From positions 248,001-312,000 of the forward strand of contig NZ_CP029832.1 in NCBI RefSeq assembly GCF_003233655.1: 64,000 bases of DNA. Direction: 5' to 3'. The notes under the pieces are model-generated. The model ran no database searches. It had not been told where the DNA came from and saw nothing but the letters and a program-made list of their open reading frames with translations. The position numbers were made by a program, and so were the translations under genes. The first letter of the stretch is position 1. Each line of letters begins with the position of its first letter. This DNA comes from Azospirillum ramasamyi. Lineage in GTDB: Bacteria; Pseudomonadota; Alphaproteobacteria; Azospirillales; Azospirillaceae. This document shows positions 27,794-39,211 of this stretch, one piece after another.

Positions 27794-28884
27794 TCTATGC
27801 TCCCGGAGGTCAGGCCATCGGACTTCAGCAGATCGGAAAGGCAGGGCCGGGTGCTGCCGTCACGGCCGACCACCGGCGTGGCGGCGGCCAGCGCGTCGAC
27901 CACCGCCTCCTGCGTCGCGTCGGCCATCGCCTCGAACAGGGCGTCGATGCGGCGCTCGTTCAACATGCGCAACGGCACGATGTCGGCGCGCCCGTCATGA
28001 TCGATGCGGTTGGCGGTGGTGAAGCCCAGCGCGATGTCGCCGCTGCCGTGGCCCCAGAACGACCCGACCCGCGCCAGCCCCACCCCGGCGCGGCGGATCA
28101 CCCGGCGCAGCTGCCGGTGGTCGAGCGGCACGTCGGTGGCGGCGATGACGATGACGGAGCCCTTCTCCGGCGCGTCGTCCTTCGCGGGCGGCGCGACGCG
28201 GCGGCCGTCGGGCAGCCGCAGTTCCCCCGGCCGGCCGAAATTCGCCAGCACCAGCACGCCCAGGTGATGGCGCCTGCCGTCCAGCTTGAGGCGGCGCGAC
28301 GAGGTGCCGATGCCGCCCTTGAAGCCGAAGCAGGACATGCCGCGCCCGGCACCGACGGATCCGACCGCGACCTCGGCCCCGTCCGGTTCGGACAGCGCGG
28401 CGGCGATGGCGGCGGCGGCATGGGCCTCCGTCACCGCCAGGGCCTGGATGTCGTTCAGCGGGCCGTCGTTGCACTCCATCACCACCGGGTTGACGGTGGC
28501 GGTGGTGCGGCCGATGTCGGGGTTGGCGGCGATGGCGTGGCGGACCAGCGCCGTGGACGCGGTGCCGACCGACAGGGTGTTGGTCAGCAGGATCGGGGTC
28601 TCCAGCGCCCCCAGCTCCTCCACCTGCATCAGGCCGACGCTCTTGCCGAAACCGTTCAGCACCTCCGCCGCGGCGACGGGCTTGTCGCGGTAGAGGTTGC
28701 CGGCATGGGGCAGGACGGCGGTGACGCCGGTCTGGATGGCGCCGTCATTCAGGGTGACATGGCCGACGCGCACCCCCGGCACATCGGTGATGGCGTTGCG
28801 CGGCCCCGGCGTCAGCCGGCCGCAGGCGAGCCCGAAGGCCCGCGCCCTGGCCTTGGCATCAGCGGAGTTTGGGGTCGAGGGCAT
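27790..28884 (-). CDS. DmpA-type aminopeptidase, peptidase family P1
   Basis: The 364-aa product matches the P1 family, whose members are activated by autocleavage before a Ser. Here the site is Gly242-Ser243 in [15 protein letters not shown]. The N-terminus has the family run [17 protein letters not shown]. DmpA of Ochrobactrum releases L- and D-amino acids from short peptides; relatives (BapA) cut beta-amino-acid peptides. The 5' end overlaps the upstream permease gene by 26 bases and the 3' end overlaps the M55 gene by four. Confidence 0.92.
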   Translation of the reverse strand: MPSTPNSADAKARARAFGLACGRLTPGPRNAITDVPGVRVGHVTLNDGAIQTGVTAVLPHAGNLYRDKPVAAAEVLNGFGKSVGLMQVEELGALETPILLTNTLSVGTASTALVRHAIAANPDIGRTTATVNPVVMECNDGPLNDIQALAVTEAHAAAAIAAALSEPDGAEVAVGSVGAGRGMSCFGFKGGIGTSSRRLKLDGRRHHLGVLVLANFGRPGELRLPDGRRVAPPAKDDAPEKGSVIVIAATDVPLDHRQLRRVIRRAGVGLARVGSFWGHGSGDIALGFTTANRIDHDGRADIVPLRMLNERRIDALFEAMADATQEAVVDALAAATPVVGRDGSTRPCLSDLLKSDGLTSGSIE

Positions 28885-29761
28885 CGCGCAATCCGTCGCC
28901 GAGCAGGTTGAAGGCCAGCACCGTCAGGAAGATGGCAAGGCCGGGATAGAATGTGACATGGCTGGCGACGCCGATATAGCTGCGGCCGTCGGCCAGCATG
29001 GCGCCCCATTCCGGGCTGGGCGGCTGGGCGCCGAGGCCGATGAAGCTCAGGCTGGCCGCCGTCAGGATCGAGGTGCCGATGCGCATGGAGACATAGACGA
29101 TCACGCTGGGCAGCGTGCCCGGCAGGATGTGGCGGACCATCAGCAGCCGGTCGCGCACGCCGATGGCGCGGGCGGCGTCGACATAGACGGCGCGCTTCAG
29201 CGACAGGGTGCTGCCGCGCACGAGGCGGGCGAAGACCGGCACGCTGAAGATCGCCACCGCATAGATGACGTTCTCGATGCCCGGCCCCAGGATGGCGACG
29301 ATGCCGATGGCCAGCAGGATGCCGGGGAAGGCCAGCAGCACGTCGCAGATGCGCATGATGAGGCTGTCGACCCAGCCGCCGCGGAAGCCGGCGACCAGCC
29401 CCAGCGCCACGCCGGCCACGCCGCCCAGCAGGACCGACAGCAGCCCGACCGAGAGCGAGATGCGGGCGCCCCACAGGATGCGGCTGAAGATGTCGCGGCC
29501 ATAGGCGTCGGTTCCGGCCCAGTGGTCGGCCGACGGGCCTTCCAGGATGCGGTCGTAATCGAAGCCCGCCGGGTCGTAGGGGGCGATCCAGGGAGCGGCG
29601 GCGGCGGCCAGGGTCAGCGCCAGCAGACAGATGCCGGCGGCCATGGCGGTGCGGTTGCGCCGGAACTTGCGCCAGAATTCGCGCAGCGGCGAACGGACGG
29701 CTTCGTGGCCCGTATCCGAAGGGGTTGCGGCGGCCACGCCGATTGCGTCTGTCGTGGTCAT
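28859..29761 (-). CDS. Peptide ABC transporter permease (DppC/GsiD type)
   Basis: The 300-aa permease has an N-terminal cytosolic tail, a helix ([20 protein letters not shown]), the OppC_N-type segment [20 protein letters not shown] and five further helices with the EAA-like loop around [21 protein letters not shown]. It pairs with the DppB-type subunit, which it overlaps by four bases. Confidence 0.92.
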   Translation of the reverse strand: MTTTDAIGVAAATPSDTGHEAVRSPLREFWRKFRRNRTAMAAGICLLALTLAAAAAPWIAPYDPAGFDYDRILEGPSADHWAGTDAYGRDIFSRILWGARISLSVGLLSVLLGGVAGVALGLVAGFRGGWVDSLIMRICDVLLAFPGILLAIGIVAILGPGIENVIYAVAIFSVPVFARLVRGSTLSLKRAVYVDAARAIGVRDRLLMVRHILPGTLPSVIVYVSMRIGTSILTAASLSFIGLGAQPPSPEWGAMLADGRSYIGVASHVTFYPGLAIFLTVLAFNLLGDGLRDALDPKLR

Positions 29762-30678
29762 GAGTAGCGAATCTCGGGGTTGGCGTAGGCGTACAGCACA
29801 TCGACCAGCAGGTTGATGATGATGAACTCCAGCGAGAACAGCAGGATCTCCGCCTGGATGACGGTGTAGTCGCGGTAATTGACGCTATCCACCAGCAGCC
29901 GGCCCAGCCCCGGCCAGGAGAACACCGTCTCCACCACGATGGAACCGCCGAGCAGGAAGCCGAACTGCAGGCCGACCATGGTGATGATCGGGATCAGCGC
30001 GTTGCGCAGCGTATGCTTCCACACCACCAGCCGCGACGGCACGCCCTTGGCCCGCGCGGTGCGGACGTAATCCTCGCGCGCGATCTCGATGAAGGCGGAG
30101 CGGGTGAAGCGCGCCATCACCGCGGCGACGCCGAGGCCGAGCGTCAGCGACGGCATGACGAAATGCTGCCACGTCCCATAGCCGCTGGTCGGCAGCCAGC
30201 CGAGCTTGACCGAGAACAGGTCGATCATCAGCAGGCCGAGCCAGAAGGACGGAAAGGCGATGCCCGACACCGCCACCAGCATGCCGGCATGGTCCTGCCA
30301 GCGCCCGCGCTTGGTGGCCGATGCGACACCGATCAGCAGCCCGGCCATCGTCGCCCAGACCATGGCGACGATGGTGAGGTAGAGCGTGGGGAGGAAGCGT
30401 TCGCCGATCTCCTGCGACACCGGCCGCTTGGACTTCATCGACAGCCCGAACTCGCCCTGCACCGCATTGCCGATGAAGCGGCCGTACTGCACCCACAGCG
30501 GCTGGTCGAGGCCGAGATCCTGGCGCACCAGTTCGACGTCGCGCTGGGTCGCATCGGGACCGGCGATCAGCCGCGCCGGATCGCCCGGCAGCAGATGGAC
30601 GAAGCCGAAGACGAAGACGGAAATCACCAGCAGAACCGGCAGGATGCCGGCGACGCGGCCGACAAGATAATTCAGCAT
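29758..30678 (-). CDS. Peptide ABC transporter permease (DppB/GsiC type)
   Basis: The 306-aa permease has six predicted helices, the family N-terminus ([23 protein letters not shown] in the periplasmic loop) and an EAA loop around [16 protein letters not shown] hairpin lies between this gene and the upstream binding-protein gene. Confidence 0.93.
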   Translation of the reverse strand: MLNYLVGRVAGILPVLLVISVFVFGFVHLLPGDPARLIAGPDATQRDVELVRQDLGLDQPLWVQYGRFIGNAVQGEFGLSMKSKRPVSQEIGERFLPTLYLTIVAMVWATMAGLLIGVASATKRGRWQDHAGMLVAVSGIAFPSFWLGLLMIDLFSVKLGWLPTSGYGTWQHFVMPSLTLGLGVAAVMARFTRSAFIEIAREDYVRTARAKGVPSRLVVWKHTLRNALIPIITMVGLQFGFLLGGSIVVETVFSWPGLGRLLVDSVNYRDYTVIQAEILLFSLEFIIINLLVDVLYAYANPEIRYS

Positions 30679-30708
30679 GGGGCAGAGGTCCTGGGTAGGC
30701 AGAGAAAA

Positions 30709-30739
30709 AATCCCCTCTCCCCCCTGGGGAGAGGGGATT
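30709..30739 (-). terminator. Strong hairpin between binding protein and permease genes
   Basis: Perfect 14-base arms AATCCCCTCTCCCC and GGGGAGAGGGGATT enclose a 3-base loop. On the minus strand a run of six T follows, so it can act as a partial terminator or block 3' degradation. Such a structure would keep binding-protein mRNA in excess over the permeases. A similar hairpin occurs at 44774-44798 in the same position of another ABC operon. Confidence 0.7.
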
Positions 30740-30750
30740 CCACACTCACG

Positions 30751-32283
30751 TCACTGCAGATCGGCCTCTTCCATCTGCAGGCCGCCGTCGGCGACATAGT
30801 GGAAGCCGGTCAGCTTCTTCGACTTGCCGGCCAGCAGATTCTCGACGCCGAGGAAGATCCACGGCGCGTCCTTCCAGATCTGCTCCTGGGCGATGCGGTA
30901 GGCTTCGGCGCGCTTGGCGTTGTCGGCGGTGCCGATGCCGGTCTCGATCGCGGTATCGACCGTGTCGTTCTTGTAGTACGCCACGTTGAAGAACTTCGGC
31001 GGGAAGCCCTTGCCCCACAGCAGCGGACGCAGGCCCCAATCGGCATCGCCGGTGGAGGCCGACCAGCCGCTGTACTGCATCTGCACCGTAGCGTCCTCCG
31101 GCTTCTCGACGCTCCAGACGCGGGCGGCCTCGACACCGGATTCGAGCGGGGTGACGGTCAGCTTGACGCCGATCTGGGCCAGCTGCTGCTGCACGAACTG
31201 CATGCCGCGGATGAAGTTTGTGCTGTTGCGGCCGATCATCTCGGCCTCGAAGCCGTTCGGATAGCCGGCCTCGGCCAGCAGCGCCTTCGCCTTGGCGAGG
31301 TCGTAGGTGTACTGGTCCGGCTGCGCGACGTGGAAGCCCAGCTTGGACGGGATCGGCGAATCCAGCGGGCCGGCAAAGCCGCGATAGACCACCTTGGCGT
31401 AGGCGTTCTTGTCGATGGCGTAGTTCAGCGCCTGACGGACGCGCGGGTCGCTGAACGGCTTCTTCATGGTGTTCATCGCCACATAGCGCGCGATGATCGA
31501 CGGGGCGTTGATGATCTCCAGCGCCTGGTTGGCCTCCACCATCTTCACCATTTCCGGCGGCAGCGGATAGATGAACTGCGCCTCGTTGGTCTGCAGCATG
31601 GCGATGCGGCTGCCGTTCTCCGGCACGCTCCTCAGCGTCACGCTGTCGACCTTCGGCAGGCCGGGCTTCCAGTAGTTGGCGTTCTTCTCGACCTTGAGAG
31701 TGTCCGCTTCCCAGCTGACGAACTTGTAGGGGCCGGTGCCGACGGGGTGGCGGCCGATCTCCTTGCCGTAGGTCTCCAGCGCCTTCGGGCTGTGGATCAT
31801 GGCGCCGGGATGGGCGAGGTTGTTGTTCAGCGCGCCGAAGGGCTGCGACAGCTTCAGGGTGATGGTGTGGTCGTCGACCACCACCGTCTCGGCCAGCATC
31901 GCCAGCAGGCTCTGGCGCTTCAGGCGGTTGGCCGGGTTGGACAGGCGGTCGAAGTTGGTCTTCACCGCCTGGGCGTTGAAGGGAGTGCCGTCATGGAAGG
32001 TGACGCCCTTGCGCAGGCGATAGGTGTATTCGGTGGCCGCGTCGTTGACCGTGAAGCTCTCCGCCAGCAGCGGGACCAGCTTCATCTCCTTGTCGAAGCC
32101 GAACAGGCCCTGCATCATCGTGCGGCTGGCCGACTGCGACAGGGTGTCGTTGATGTCGGCCGGATCCAGCGTGGTGATGTTGTCGGGGATGCCGACCACC
32201 AGGTTCTTGGCGGCGAAGGCGGGACCGGCCAGCGCGGTGCCGGCGAGCAGGCCGGCCAGCAGGGGAAGAGCGAAACGCGTCAC
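30751..32283 (-). CDS. Peptide ABC transporter substrate-binding protein (SBP_bac_5)
   Basis: The 510-aa product has a signal peptide (TRFALPLLAGLLAGTALAGPAFA) and the family 5 fold typical of DppA/GsiB binding proteins: NITTLDPADINDTLS near the start, YRLRKGVTFHDGTPFNA, and RPLLWGKGFPPKFFN further on. It would capture short peptides or peptide-like compounds in the periplasm. The ATPase gene ends 22 bases upstream. Confidence 0.93.
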   Translation of the reverse strand: MTRFALPLLAGLLAGTALAGPAFAAKNLVVGIPDNITTLDPADINDTLSQSASRTMMQGLFGFDKEMKLVPLLAESFTVNDAATEYTYRLRKGVTFHDGTPFNAQAVKTNFDRLSNPANRLKRQSLLAMLAETVVVDDHTITLKLSQPFGALNNNLAHPGAMIHSPKALETYGKEIGRHPVGTGPYKFVSWEADTLKVEKNANYWKPGLPKVDSVTLRSVPENGSRIAMLQTNEAQFIYPLPPEMVKMVEANQALEIINAPSIIARYVAMNTMKKPFSDPRVRQALNYAIDKNAYAKVVYRGFAGPLDSPIPSKLGFHVAQPDQYTYDLAKAKALLAEAGYPNGFEAEMIGRNSTNFIRGMQFVQQQLAQIGVKLTVTPLESGVEAARVWSVEKPEDATVQMQYSGWSASTGDADWGLRPLLWGKGFPPKFFNVAYYKNDTVDTAIETGIGTADNAKRAEAYRIAQEQIWKDAPWIFLGVENLLAGKSKKLTGFHYVADGGLQMEEADLQ

Positions 32284-32305
32284 CTGATGTCTTCCTTATC
32301 TTGAT

Positions 32306-34242
<1,937 letters not shown>

Positions 34243-34246
<4 letters not shown>

Positions 34247-35088
34247 CGACCGAGCCTTTCGGCGAACAGCCCGAACATGCGGCGCCACAGCATGCCCGGC
34301 GCGCCGCTGCCCACCGGCTTGCCGTTGAGGCTGGTGACGGGGGTGATTTCCTTGGTGGTGCTGGAGATCCAGATCTCGTCGGCGCCGTCGAGTTCGGCCG
34401 CCGGGATGTCGCGCTCCTCCAGCCGCAGGCCGGCCTCGGCCGCCAGCCGCAGGATGACGGTGCGGGTGATGCCTTCCAGGATGCGGGTGTCGTTGACCGG
34501 GGTGGCGATGACGCCGTCCTTGACCACGAAGATGTTGGTGGCGGCGCCCTCCGTCACCAGACCGTCGCGCAGTTGCAGGGCGTCGACGACGCCGGCATCG
34601 GTCGCCGCCTGCTGCGCCAGCACGCTGCCGAGCAGCGCAACCGTCTTCAGGTCGCAACGGCCCCAGCGGATGTCGGGAATGGTGATGGCGGCCACACCCT
34701 GGTCGCGCCACGCCGCGGGCGGGCGCTTCAGCGGGCTGACCATGCCGAACACCGACGGGGTGACGCCGGCCGGAAAGGCATGGCCGCGGCCGGCGGCGGC
34801 GCCGCGCGTGACCTGGAGATAGACCGTCAGATCGCCGTCGATGCCGGAAGAGGCGGCCAGCCGCTGCATGATGCCCAGCCAGTCGTCGGCCGACAGCGTG
34901 CAGTCGATGCGCAGTTCGGACAGGCCGCGCTGCAGGCGGGCGATGTGCGCCTCCGGCTCGAACAGGCGGCCCTGATAGGCGGCGGTCACCTCATAGAGGC
35001 CGTCGGCGAACAGGAAACCGCGGTCCAGCGGCGACACATGGACCTCGTCCAGCGGCAGGTAACGCCCGTTCCAATAGGAGATCGTCAT
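34243..35088 (-). CDS. dat: D-amino-acid aminotransferase (fold type IV PLP enzyme)
   Basis: The 281-aa product belongs to the class IV aminotransferases with the catalytic Lys148 in [10 protein letters not shown], where Bacillus Dat has Lys145. The N-terminus ([31 protein letters not shown]) and [18 protein letters not shown] are typical. Dat converts D-Ala and other D-amino acids to keto acids. Branched-chain aminotransferase or ADC lyase are the alternatives in this fold, but RCDLKT and the peptidase neighbours favour Dat. Confidence 0.85.
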
Positions 35089-35129
35089 CGCTTTTCAGCT
35101 TCTTTGGCGCGTGGAAAGGAAAGCCCTGC

Positions 35130-36023
35130 TCACTCGGTCGGCCGCTTGGCTTTCGGCACGACGTGGAGGTAGGGAAGGATGCGTTCGGCGACGTCGGCGG
35201 CCTGTCCGACGCTCTCGGGACCGGAGCGGGACAGCGCGGTGCCCAGCGCCACGATCAGCGCCATCAGCCCGGTCGGAGAACTGTGGCGCACGCCATGGTC
35301 GGCCCCGGCCAGCAGGGTGACGTCGGCAAGCGGGACGATCGGGCTGTCCGGCGCGTCGGTCAGCGCGATGGCCTTCGCCCCGCGTTCCCGGCACAGCTGC
35401 AGATGCTCGATGGTCCGGCGCGAATAACGCGGCGAGGTGATGGCGATCACCAGATCGCCGGGCTGCACCGTCATCAGCCGGCGGATGGTGCGCTCGGTGC
35501 CGGCGAATTCGACGGCTTCGCGGACATGGTCGACATAGGGCTCCAGCACGTCGGCCAGGAACAGGGCGAGATAGGCGCTGTCGCCGAGGCCGAGCGCCAC
35601 GACACGCCTGGAGTCGCGGATCAGGCGGATCGCCGCCTCGCATTGTTCGGGCTGCAGCAACTCCATGGTGCGGGTGATGTTGCCGGCGTCGCTGGCCAGC
35701 GATTCCCGCATGATCTCGGCATTGGAGGTGTCGCGCTGCACGGCGACGCGCAGCTTTTCCACCGGGGCGAAGGTGGATTGGAAGGCGCGCAGCAGATCCT
35801 CGCGGAACTCCGGATAGCCGTCATAGCCGAGGAAACGGGCATAGCGGTTGACGGACGCCACCGACACCTCCGCCGCCGCCGCCAGCTCGCCGATCTTCAG
35901 CGTCGCGGTGCGGAAGGGATAGGCCAGCGCCCATTCCCCCACCTTGGCGAGCGCCGCCGGCAGCTGCGGCTGACAGTTCTGCATCCGGATCAGCAGCGAT
36001 CCCGTCTGAATCGGTGGCCCCAT
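35130..36023 (-). CDS. RpiR/MurR-family transcriptional regulator
   Basis: The 297-aa product has an RpiR helix-turn-helix (about 30-75: KIGELAAAAEVSVASVNRYARFLGYDGYPEF) and a SIS sugar-phosphate-type domain (about 130-265: RRVVALGLGDSAYLA, VIAITSPRYSRRTIE). RpiR proteins often sense amino-sugar phosphates, as MurR senses MurNAc-6-P. It is the first gene of the peptide operon, 41 bases before dat, and a dyad lies 53 bases upstream of its start. Confidence 0.92.
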   Translation of the reverse strand: MGPPIQTGSLLIRMQNCQPQLPAALAKVGEWALAYPFRTATLKIGELAAAAEVSVASVNRYARFLGYDGYPEFREDLLRAFQSTFAPVEKLRVAVQRDTSNAEIMRESLASDAGNITRTMELLQPEQCEAAIRLIRDSRRVVALGLGDSAYLALFLADVLEPYVDHVREAVEFAGTERTIRRLMTVQPGDLVIAITSPRYSRRTIEHLQLCRERGAKAIALTDAPDSPIVPLADVTLLAGADHGVRHSSPTGLMALIVALGTALSRSGPESVGQAADVAERILPYLHVVPKAKRPTE

Positions 36024-36075
36024 CCCCTCGACGCCTTCTCGAAAAGCCGAAGCGTGGCTTGTGTGAGGATGGAGT

Positions 36076-36100
36076 TACAGGATTTTCATATTCCTGTAAA
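36076..36100. promoter_or_regulatory. Inverted repeat, candidate RpiR operator
   Basis: Perfect 8-base arms TTACAGGA and TCCTGTAA are separated by 9 bases. The site lies between the divergent rpiR and fliG genes, 53 bases before the rpiR start, in an AT-rich stretch suited to a promoter. Binding by the RpiR protein is inferred from position and symmetry. Confidence 0.5.
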
Positions 36101-36218
36101 TCTGTTTTCACATATGGGCGTATGCCTATGCCCGGCGCCTTCTCCGCCGGTCCCGACTGCCGCGAAACCGCCGCATTTGAGACTCTTTGGAGGCTTCCTT
36201 ATCGTTTGTTAACGATGT

Positions 36219-36246
36219 TTGCCGCAATAATCTGCCGACAACGGCA
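36219..36246. promoter_or_regulatory. TGCCG/CGGCA boxes upstream of fliG
   Basis: A TTGCCG at 36219-36224 is followed by the dyad TGCCG-ACAA-CGGCA at 36233-36246, the same core boxes as upstream of fliF. They lie 25-50 bases before the fliG start, close to where its promoter should be. Shared control by FlbD is inferred. No sigma-54 core with correct spacing was found nearby. Confidence 0.4.
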
Positions 36247-36270
36247 ATCGCGCAGACATGAAGGGCAGCA

Positions 36271-37293
36271 ATGGCTCAGAAGGTTCGTGAGGACTACCGG
36301 ACCCTCACCGGCCCGGAAAAGGCCGCCATCATGATGCTCGCGCTGGGCGAGGAGCATTCTTCCAAGCTGTTCTCGCTGATGGACGACGAGGAGATCAAGG
36401 AGCTGTCCCAGGTGATGGCCAACCTGGGCACCGTGTCGGCCAACCTGATCGAACGCCTGTTCGTCGAATTCGCCGAGCAGATGTCGTCGAGCGGCACCGT
36501 CGTCGGCTCCTTCGATTCGACCGAACGGCTGCTGCTGAAGACCCTGCCGAAGGACAAGGTCGACCAGATCATGGAGGACATCCGTGGTCCGGCCGGCCGC
36601 ACCATGTGGGACAAGCTGACCAACGTCAACGAGTCGGTCCTGTCCAACTATCTGAAGAACGAGTACCCGCAGACCGTCGCGGTGGTGTTGTCCAAGATCC
36701 GCTCCGACCATGCCGGCCGGGTGCTGGCGCAGCTGCCGGAAAGCTTCGCGATGGAGGTCATCATGCGCATGCTGCGCATGGAGGCGGTGCAGAAGGAGGT
36801 TCTGGACGACGTGGAGCGCACGTTGCGCACCGAGTTCATGACCAACCTCGCCCGCACCAGCCGGCGCGACAGCCACGAGATGCTGGCGGAGATCTTCAAC
36901 GGGCTGGACCGCACCACCGAGCACCGCTTCATGGCCGCGCTGGAGGAGCGCAACCGCGACAGCGCCGAGCGCATCAAGTCGCTGATGTTCACCTTCGAGG
37001 ATCTGTCCAAGCTCGACCCCGGCGGCGTCCAGACGATGCTGCGGACGGTGGACAAGCAGAAGCTGGGCACCGCGCTGAAGGGCGCGTCGGAGTCGCTGAA
37101 GGACCTGTTCTTCTCCAACATGTCCGAGCGCGCCGCCAAGATCCTGCGCGAGGACATGGCCGCCATGGGCCCGGTCCGCGTCCGCGACGTGGACGAGGCG
37201 CAGATGTACATGGTCCAGCTGGCCAAGGATCTCGCCGCCCGCGGCGAGCTGGTGCTGGCCGAGGGCAGCGGCGAGAACGAGTTGATCTACTGA
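36271..37293 (+). CDS. fliG: Flagellar motor switch protein FliG
   Basis: FliG is the rotor protein that couples to the stator and binds FliF. The 340-aa product has the three FliG domains, with [29 protein letters not shown] at the start, the middle-domain EHPQ-like run as [14 protein letters not shown], and the C-terminal stator-facing domain with [11 protein letters not shown] and the charged helix around [12 protein letters not shown]. It stands alone between rpiR and the TRAP genes, 34 kb from fliF, and ends at a strong terminator. Confidence 0.96.
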   Translation: MAQKVREDYRTLTGPEKAAIMMLALGEEHSSKLFSLMDDEEIKELSQVMANLGTVSANLIERLFVEFAEQMSSSGTVVGSFDSTERLLLKTLPKDKVDQIMEDIRGPAGRTMWDKLTNVNESVLSNYLKNEYPQTVAVVLSKIRSDHAGRVLAQLPESFAMEVIMRMLRMEAVQKEVLDDVERTLRTEFMTNLARTSRRDSHEMLAEIFNGLDRTTEHRFMAALEERNRDSAERIKSLMFTFEDLSKLDPGGVQTMLRTVDKQKLGTALKGASESLKDLFFSNMSERAAKILREDMAAMGPVRVRDVDEAQMYMVQLAKDLAARGELVLAEGSGENELIY

Positions 37294-37304
37294 TCGCCCA
37301 TACT

Positions 37305-37343
37305 CGCCGCCCGCCCTTAAGGGGCGAGCGGCGCTGATTTTTT
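37305..37343 (+). terminator. Rho-independent terminator of fliG
   Basis: A GC-rich hairpin (CGCCGCCCGCCCT / GGGGCGAGCGGCG, one mismatch and one G-T pair, 3-base loop) begins 12 bases after the fliG stop. A T6 run at 37338-37343 follows five bases later. This makes fliG a single-gene transcript. Confidence 0.85.
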
Positions 37344-37562
37344 CCCCTTTTGAAACATTGGAGATTTGACGGATCGCTCGGAACGGTGAACCCTTGGAGA
37401 CCGAAGGGGCAGGATCAGGGAGGCCGCTGTCACGATGCCTTGGCTATGGGCTGCTCGCGCAGGCTCCGGCCGGGCCGGACATCCGGCTCCTGCCCACCGT
37501 CCGACCGGCCAGAAGGCCGGCGGGCGCCGCTTCGGCCAACAAACAGGGAGCTTCCGAAAATC

Positions 37563-38573
37563 ATGACCGCTGACACGCTGCAAGCCCGTCTCGTCACCCG
37601 GATGGCCGGTCCCATCGTCGCCGGCCTGCTGGGGCTGGGCGTCGCCGCCGGACCGCTGGCGGCACTCGCCGAGACCTGGGACATGCCGACCCCCTACCCC
37701 GACACGAACCTGCACACCGTGGTGGTGAAGCAGTTCGCGGAGGACGTGAAGGCGGCCACCGGCGGCAAGATCCAGATCACCGTCCATTCCAACGGTTCGC
37801 TGATCCGCCATCCGGAGATCAAGCGCGCGGTCCAGTCCGGGCAGGCGCAGCTGGGCGAGGTGCTCATCAGCTCCTGGGCGAACGAGGATCCGCTGTTCGG
37901 CCTCGATTCGGTGCCCTTCCTCGCCACTGACTTCCAGGCGTCGCGCAAGCTCTACGACGTCTCCAAGCCGTATCTCGAAAAGAAGCTGGAGCGCCAGCGC
38001 CTCAAGCTGCTCTACTCGATTCCGTGGCCGCCGCAGGGCCTCTACGTGAAGGACGAGATCCAGTCGATCGACGGGCTGAAGGGGCAGAAGTTCCGCGCCT
38101 ACAACCCGGCCACCACCCGCATCGCCGAGCTGAGCGGCGCCGTCCCGGTGAAGATCGAGGCGGCGGAAGTGGCGCAGGCCTTCGGCACCGGCATCGTCTC
38201 CGCGATGATCACCTCGGCCGCCACCGGCGTCGACACCAAGGCCTGGGACTTCGTGAAGACCTATTACGACGTCCAGGCCTGGCTGCCGCGCAACATGGTC
38301 TTCGTCAACACCGAGGTGTGGAAGGGGCTGGACGCCGACACCCAGAAGGCGATCCAGGGCGCCGCCGCCAAGGCCGAGGCCGCCGGCTGGGCCGAGTGGG
38401 AGAAGAAGACGGCCGAGCTGAACAAGACCATGGCCGACAACGGCATGAAGGTTCTGCCGCCGTCCGACACGCTGAAGGAAGGCCTGTCCGCCGTCGGCAA
38501 GACCATGACCGAGGAATGGACCAAGGCCGCCGGTGCCGACGGCGAGGCGATCATCTCCGCCTTCCGCAAGTAA
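37563..38573 (+). CDS. dctP: TRAP transporter substrate-binding protein DctP
   Basis: The 336-aa product has a signal peptide ending near PLAALA-ETW and the DctP fold with the ligand-arginine region GLKGQKFRAYNPATTRIAE. It delivers an organic acid or related anion to the membrane subunits. I chose the ATG at 37563, since the frame upstream lacks family residues. The neighbouring pxpB and pxpC suggest a cyclic amide such as 5-oxoproline as ligand, which is inference only. Confidence 0.92.
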   Translation: MTADTLQARLVTRMAGPIVAGLLGLGVAAGPLAALAETWDMPTPYPDTNLHTVVVKQFAEDVKAATGGKIQITVHSNGSLIRHPEIKRAVQSGQAQLGEVLISSWANEDPLFGLDSVPFLATDFQASRKLYDVSKPYLEKKLERQRLKLLYSIPWPPQGLYVKDEIQSIDGLKGQKFRAYNPATTRIAELSGAVPVKIEAAEVAQAFGTGIVSAMITSAATGVDTKAWDFVKTYYDVQAWLPRNMVFVNTEVWKGLDADTQKAIQGAAAKAEAAGWAEWEKKTAELNKTMADNGMKVLPPSDTLKEGLSAVGKTMTEEWTKAAGADGEAIISAFRK

Positions 38574-38698
38574 CCGGCCGTTGCCAGTAACCAGCCGTTG
38601 AGTGTGCGCGGTATCCCTGACGCCCCGCTGCGGCGTGCCGGCCGGGATGCCGCCGCCACGCCCCTTCGCCCCGACCGACCGCAGGAGGTGGTTGCGCC

Positions 38699-39208
38699 AT
38701 GCGCACCGCGCTGTCCATTCTTTACCGAACCGCCGAGATCCTGGGCGCGGTCGCGCTTGCCGCCATTGCCGTCCTGATCATCACGCAGGTGGTGAGCCGC
38801 CTCGCCGGCCGCATGGTTCCGGGGGCCGACGAGCTCGCCGGCTATTGCATGGCCGCATCCTTCTTCCTGATGCTGGGGCCGGCCTTGCGCCGCGGCGCCC
38901 ATATCCGCGTCGGCGTGCTGGTGGAGCGCCTGCACGGCGCCCCCCGCCGCGCCTTCGAACTGGCCTGCCTTGCCTTCGGCACGGCGCTCAGCGCCTATTT
39001 CGCCTGGTACTGGATGCGCATGACCTATGATTCCTATGATTTCGGCGACATCAGCCAGGGCGTGCTGCCGATCCCGCTGTGGATCCCCCAGGCGCTGATG
39101 GCGGCCGGGCTGGTCGTGCTGGTGATCGCCTTGCTGGACGATCTCGTGGCGGTGCTGCGGGGCGGCCAAGCCTCCTACCAGCATGCCGCCATGCAGAGCG
39201 AGGGCTGA
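38699..39208 (+). CDS. dctQ: TRAP transporter small permease DctQ
   Basis: The 169-aa product has four predicted helices and the family stretch RRGAHIRVGVLVERL. It bridges the binding protein and the large permease. AGGAGG lies 10 bases before the ATG. The 125-base gap after dctP has no gene. Confidence 0.92.
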   Translation: MRTALSILYRTAEILGAVALAAIAVLIITQVVSRLAGRMVPGADELAGYCMAASFFLMLGPALRRGAHIRVGVLVERLHGAPRRAFELACLAFGTALSAYFAWYWMRMTYDSYDFGDISQGVLPIPLWIPQALMAAGLVVLVIALLDDLVAVLRGGQASYQHAAMQSEG

Positions 39209-39211
39209 ACG

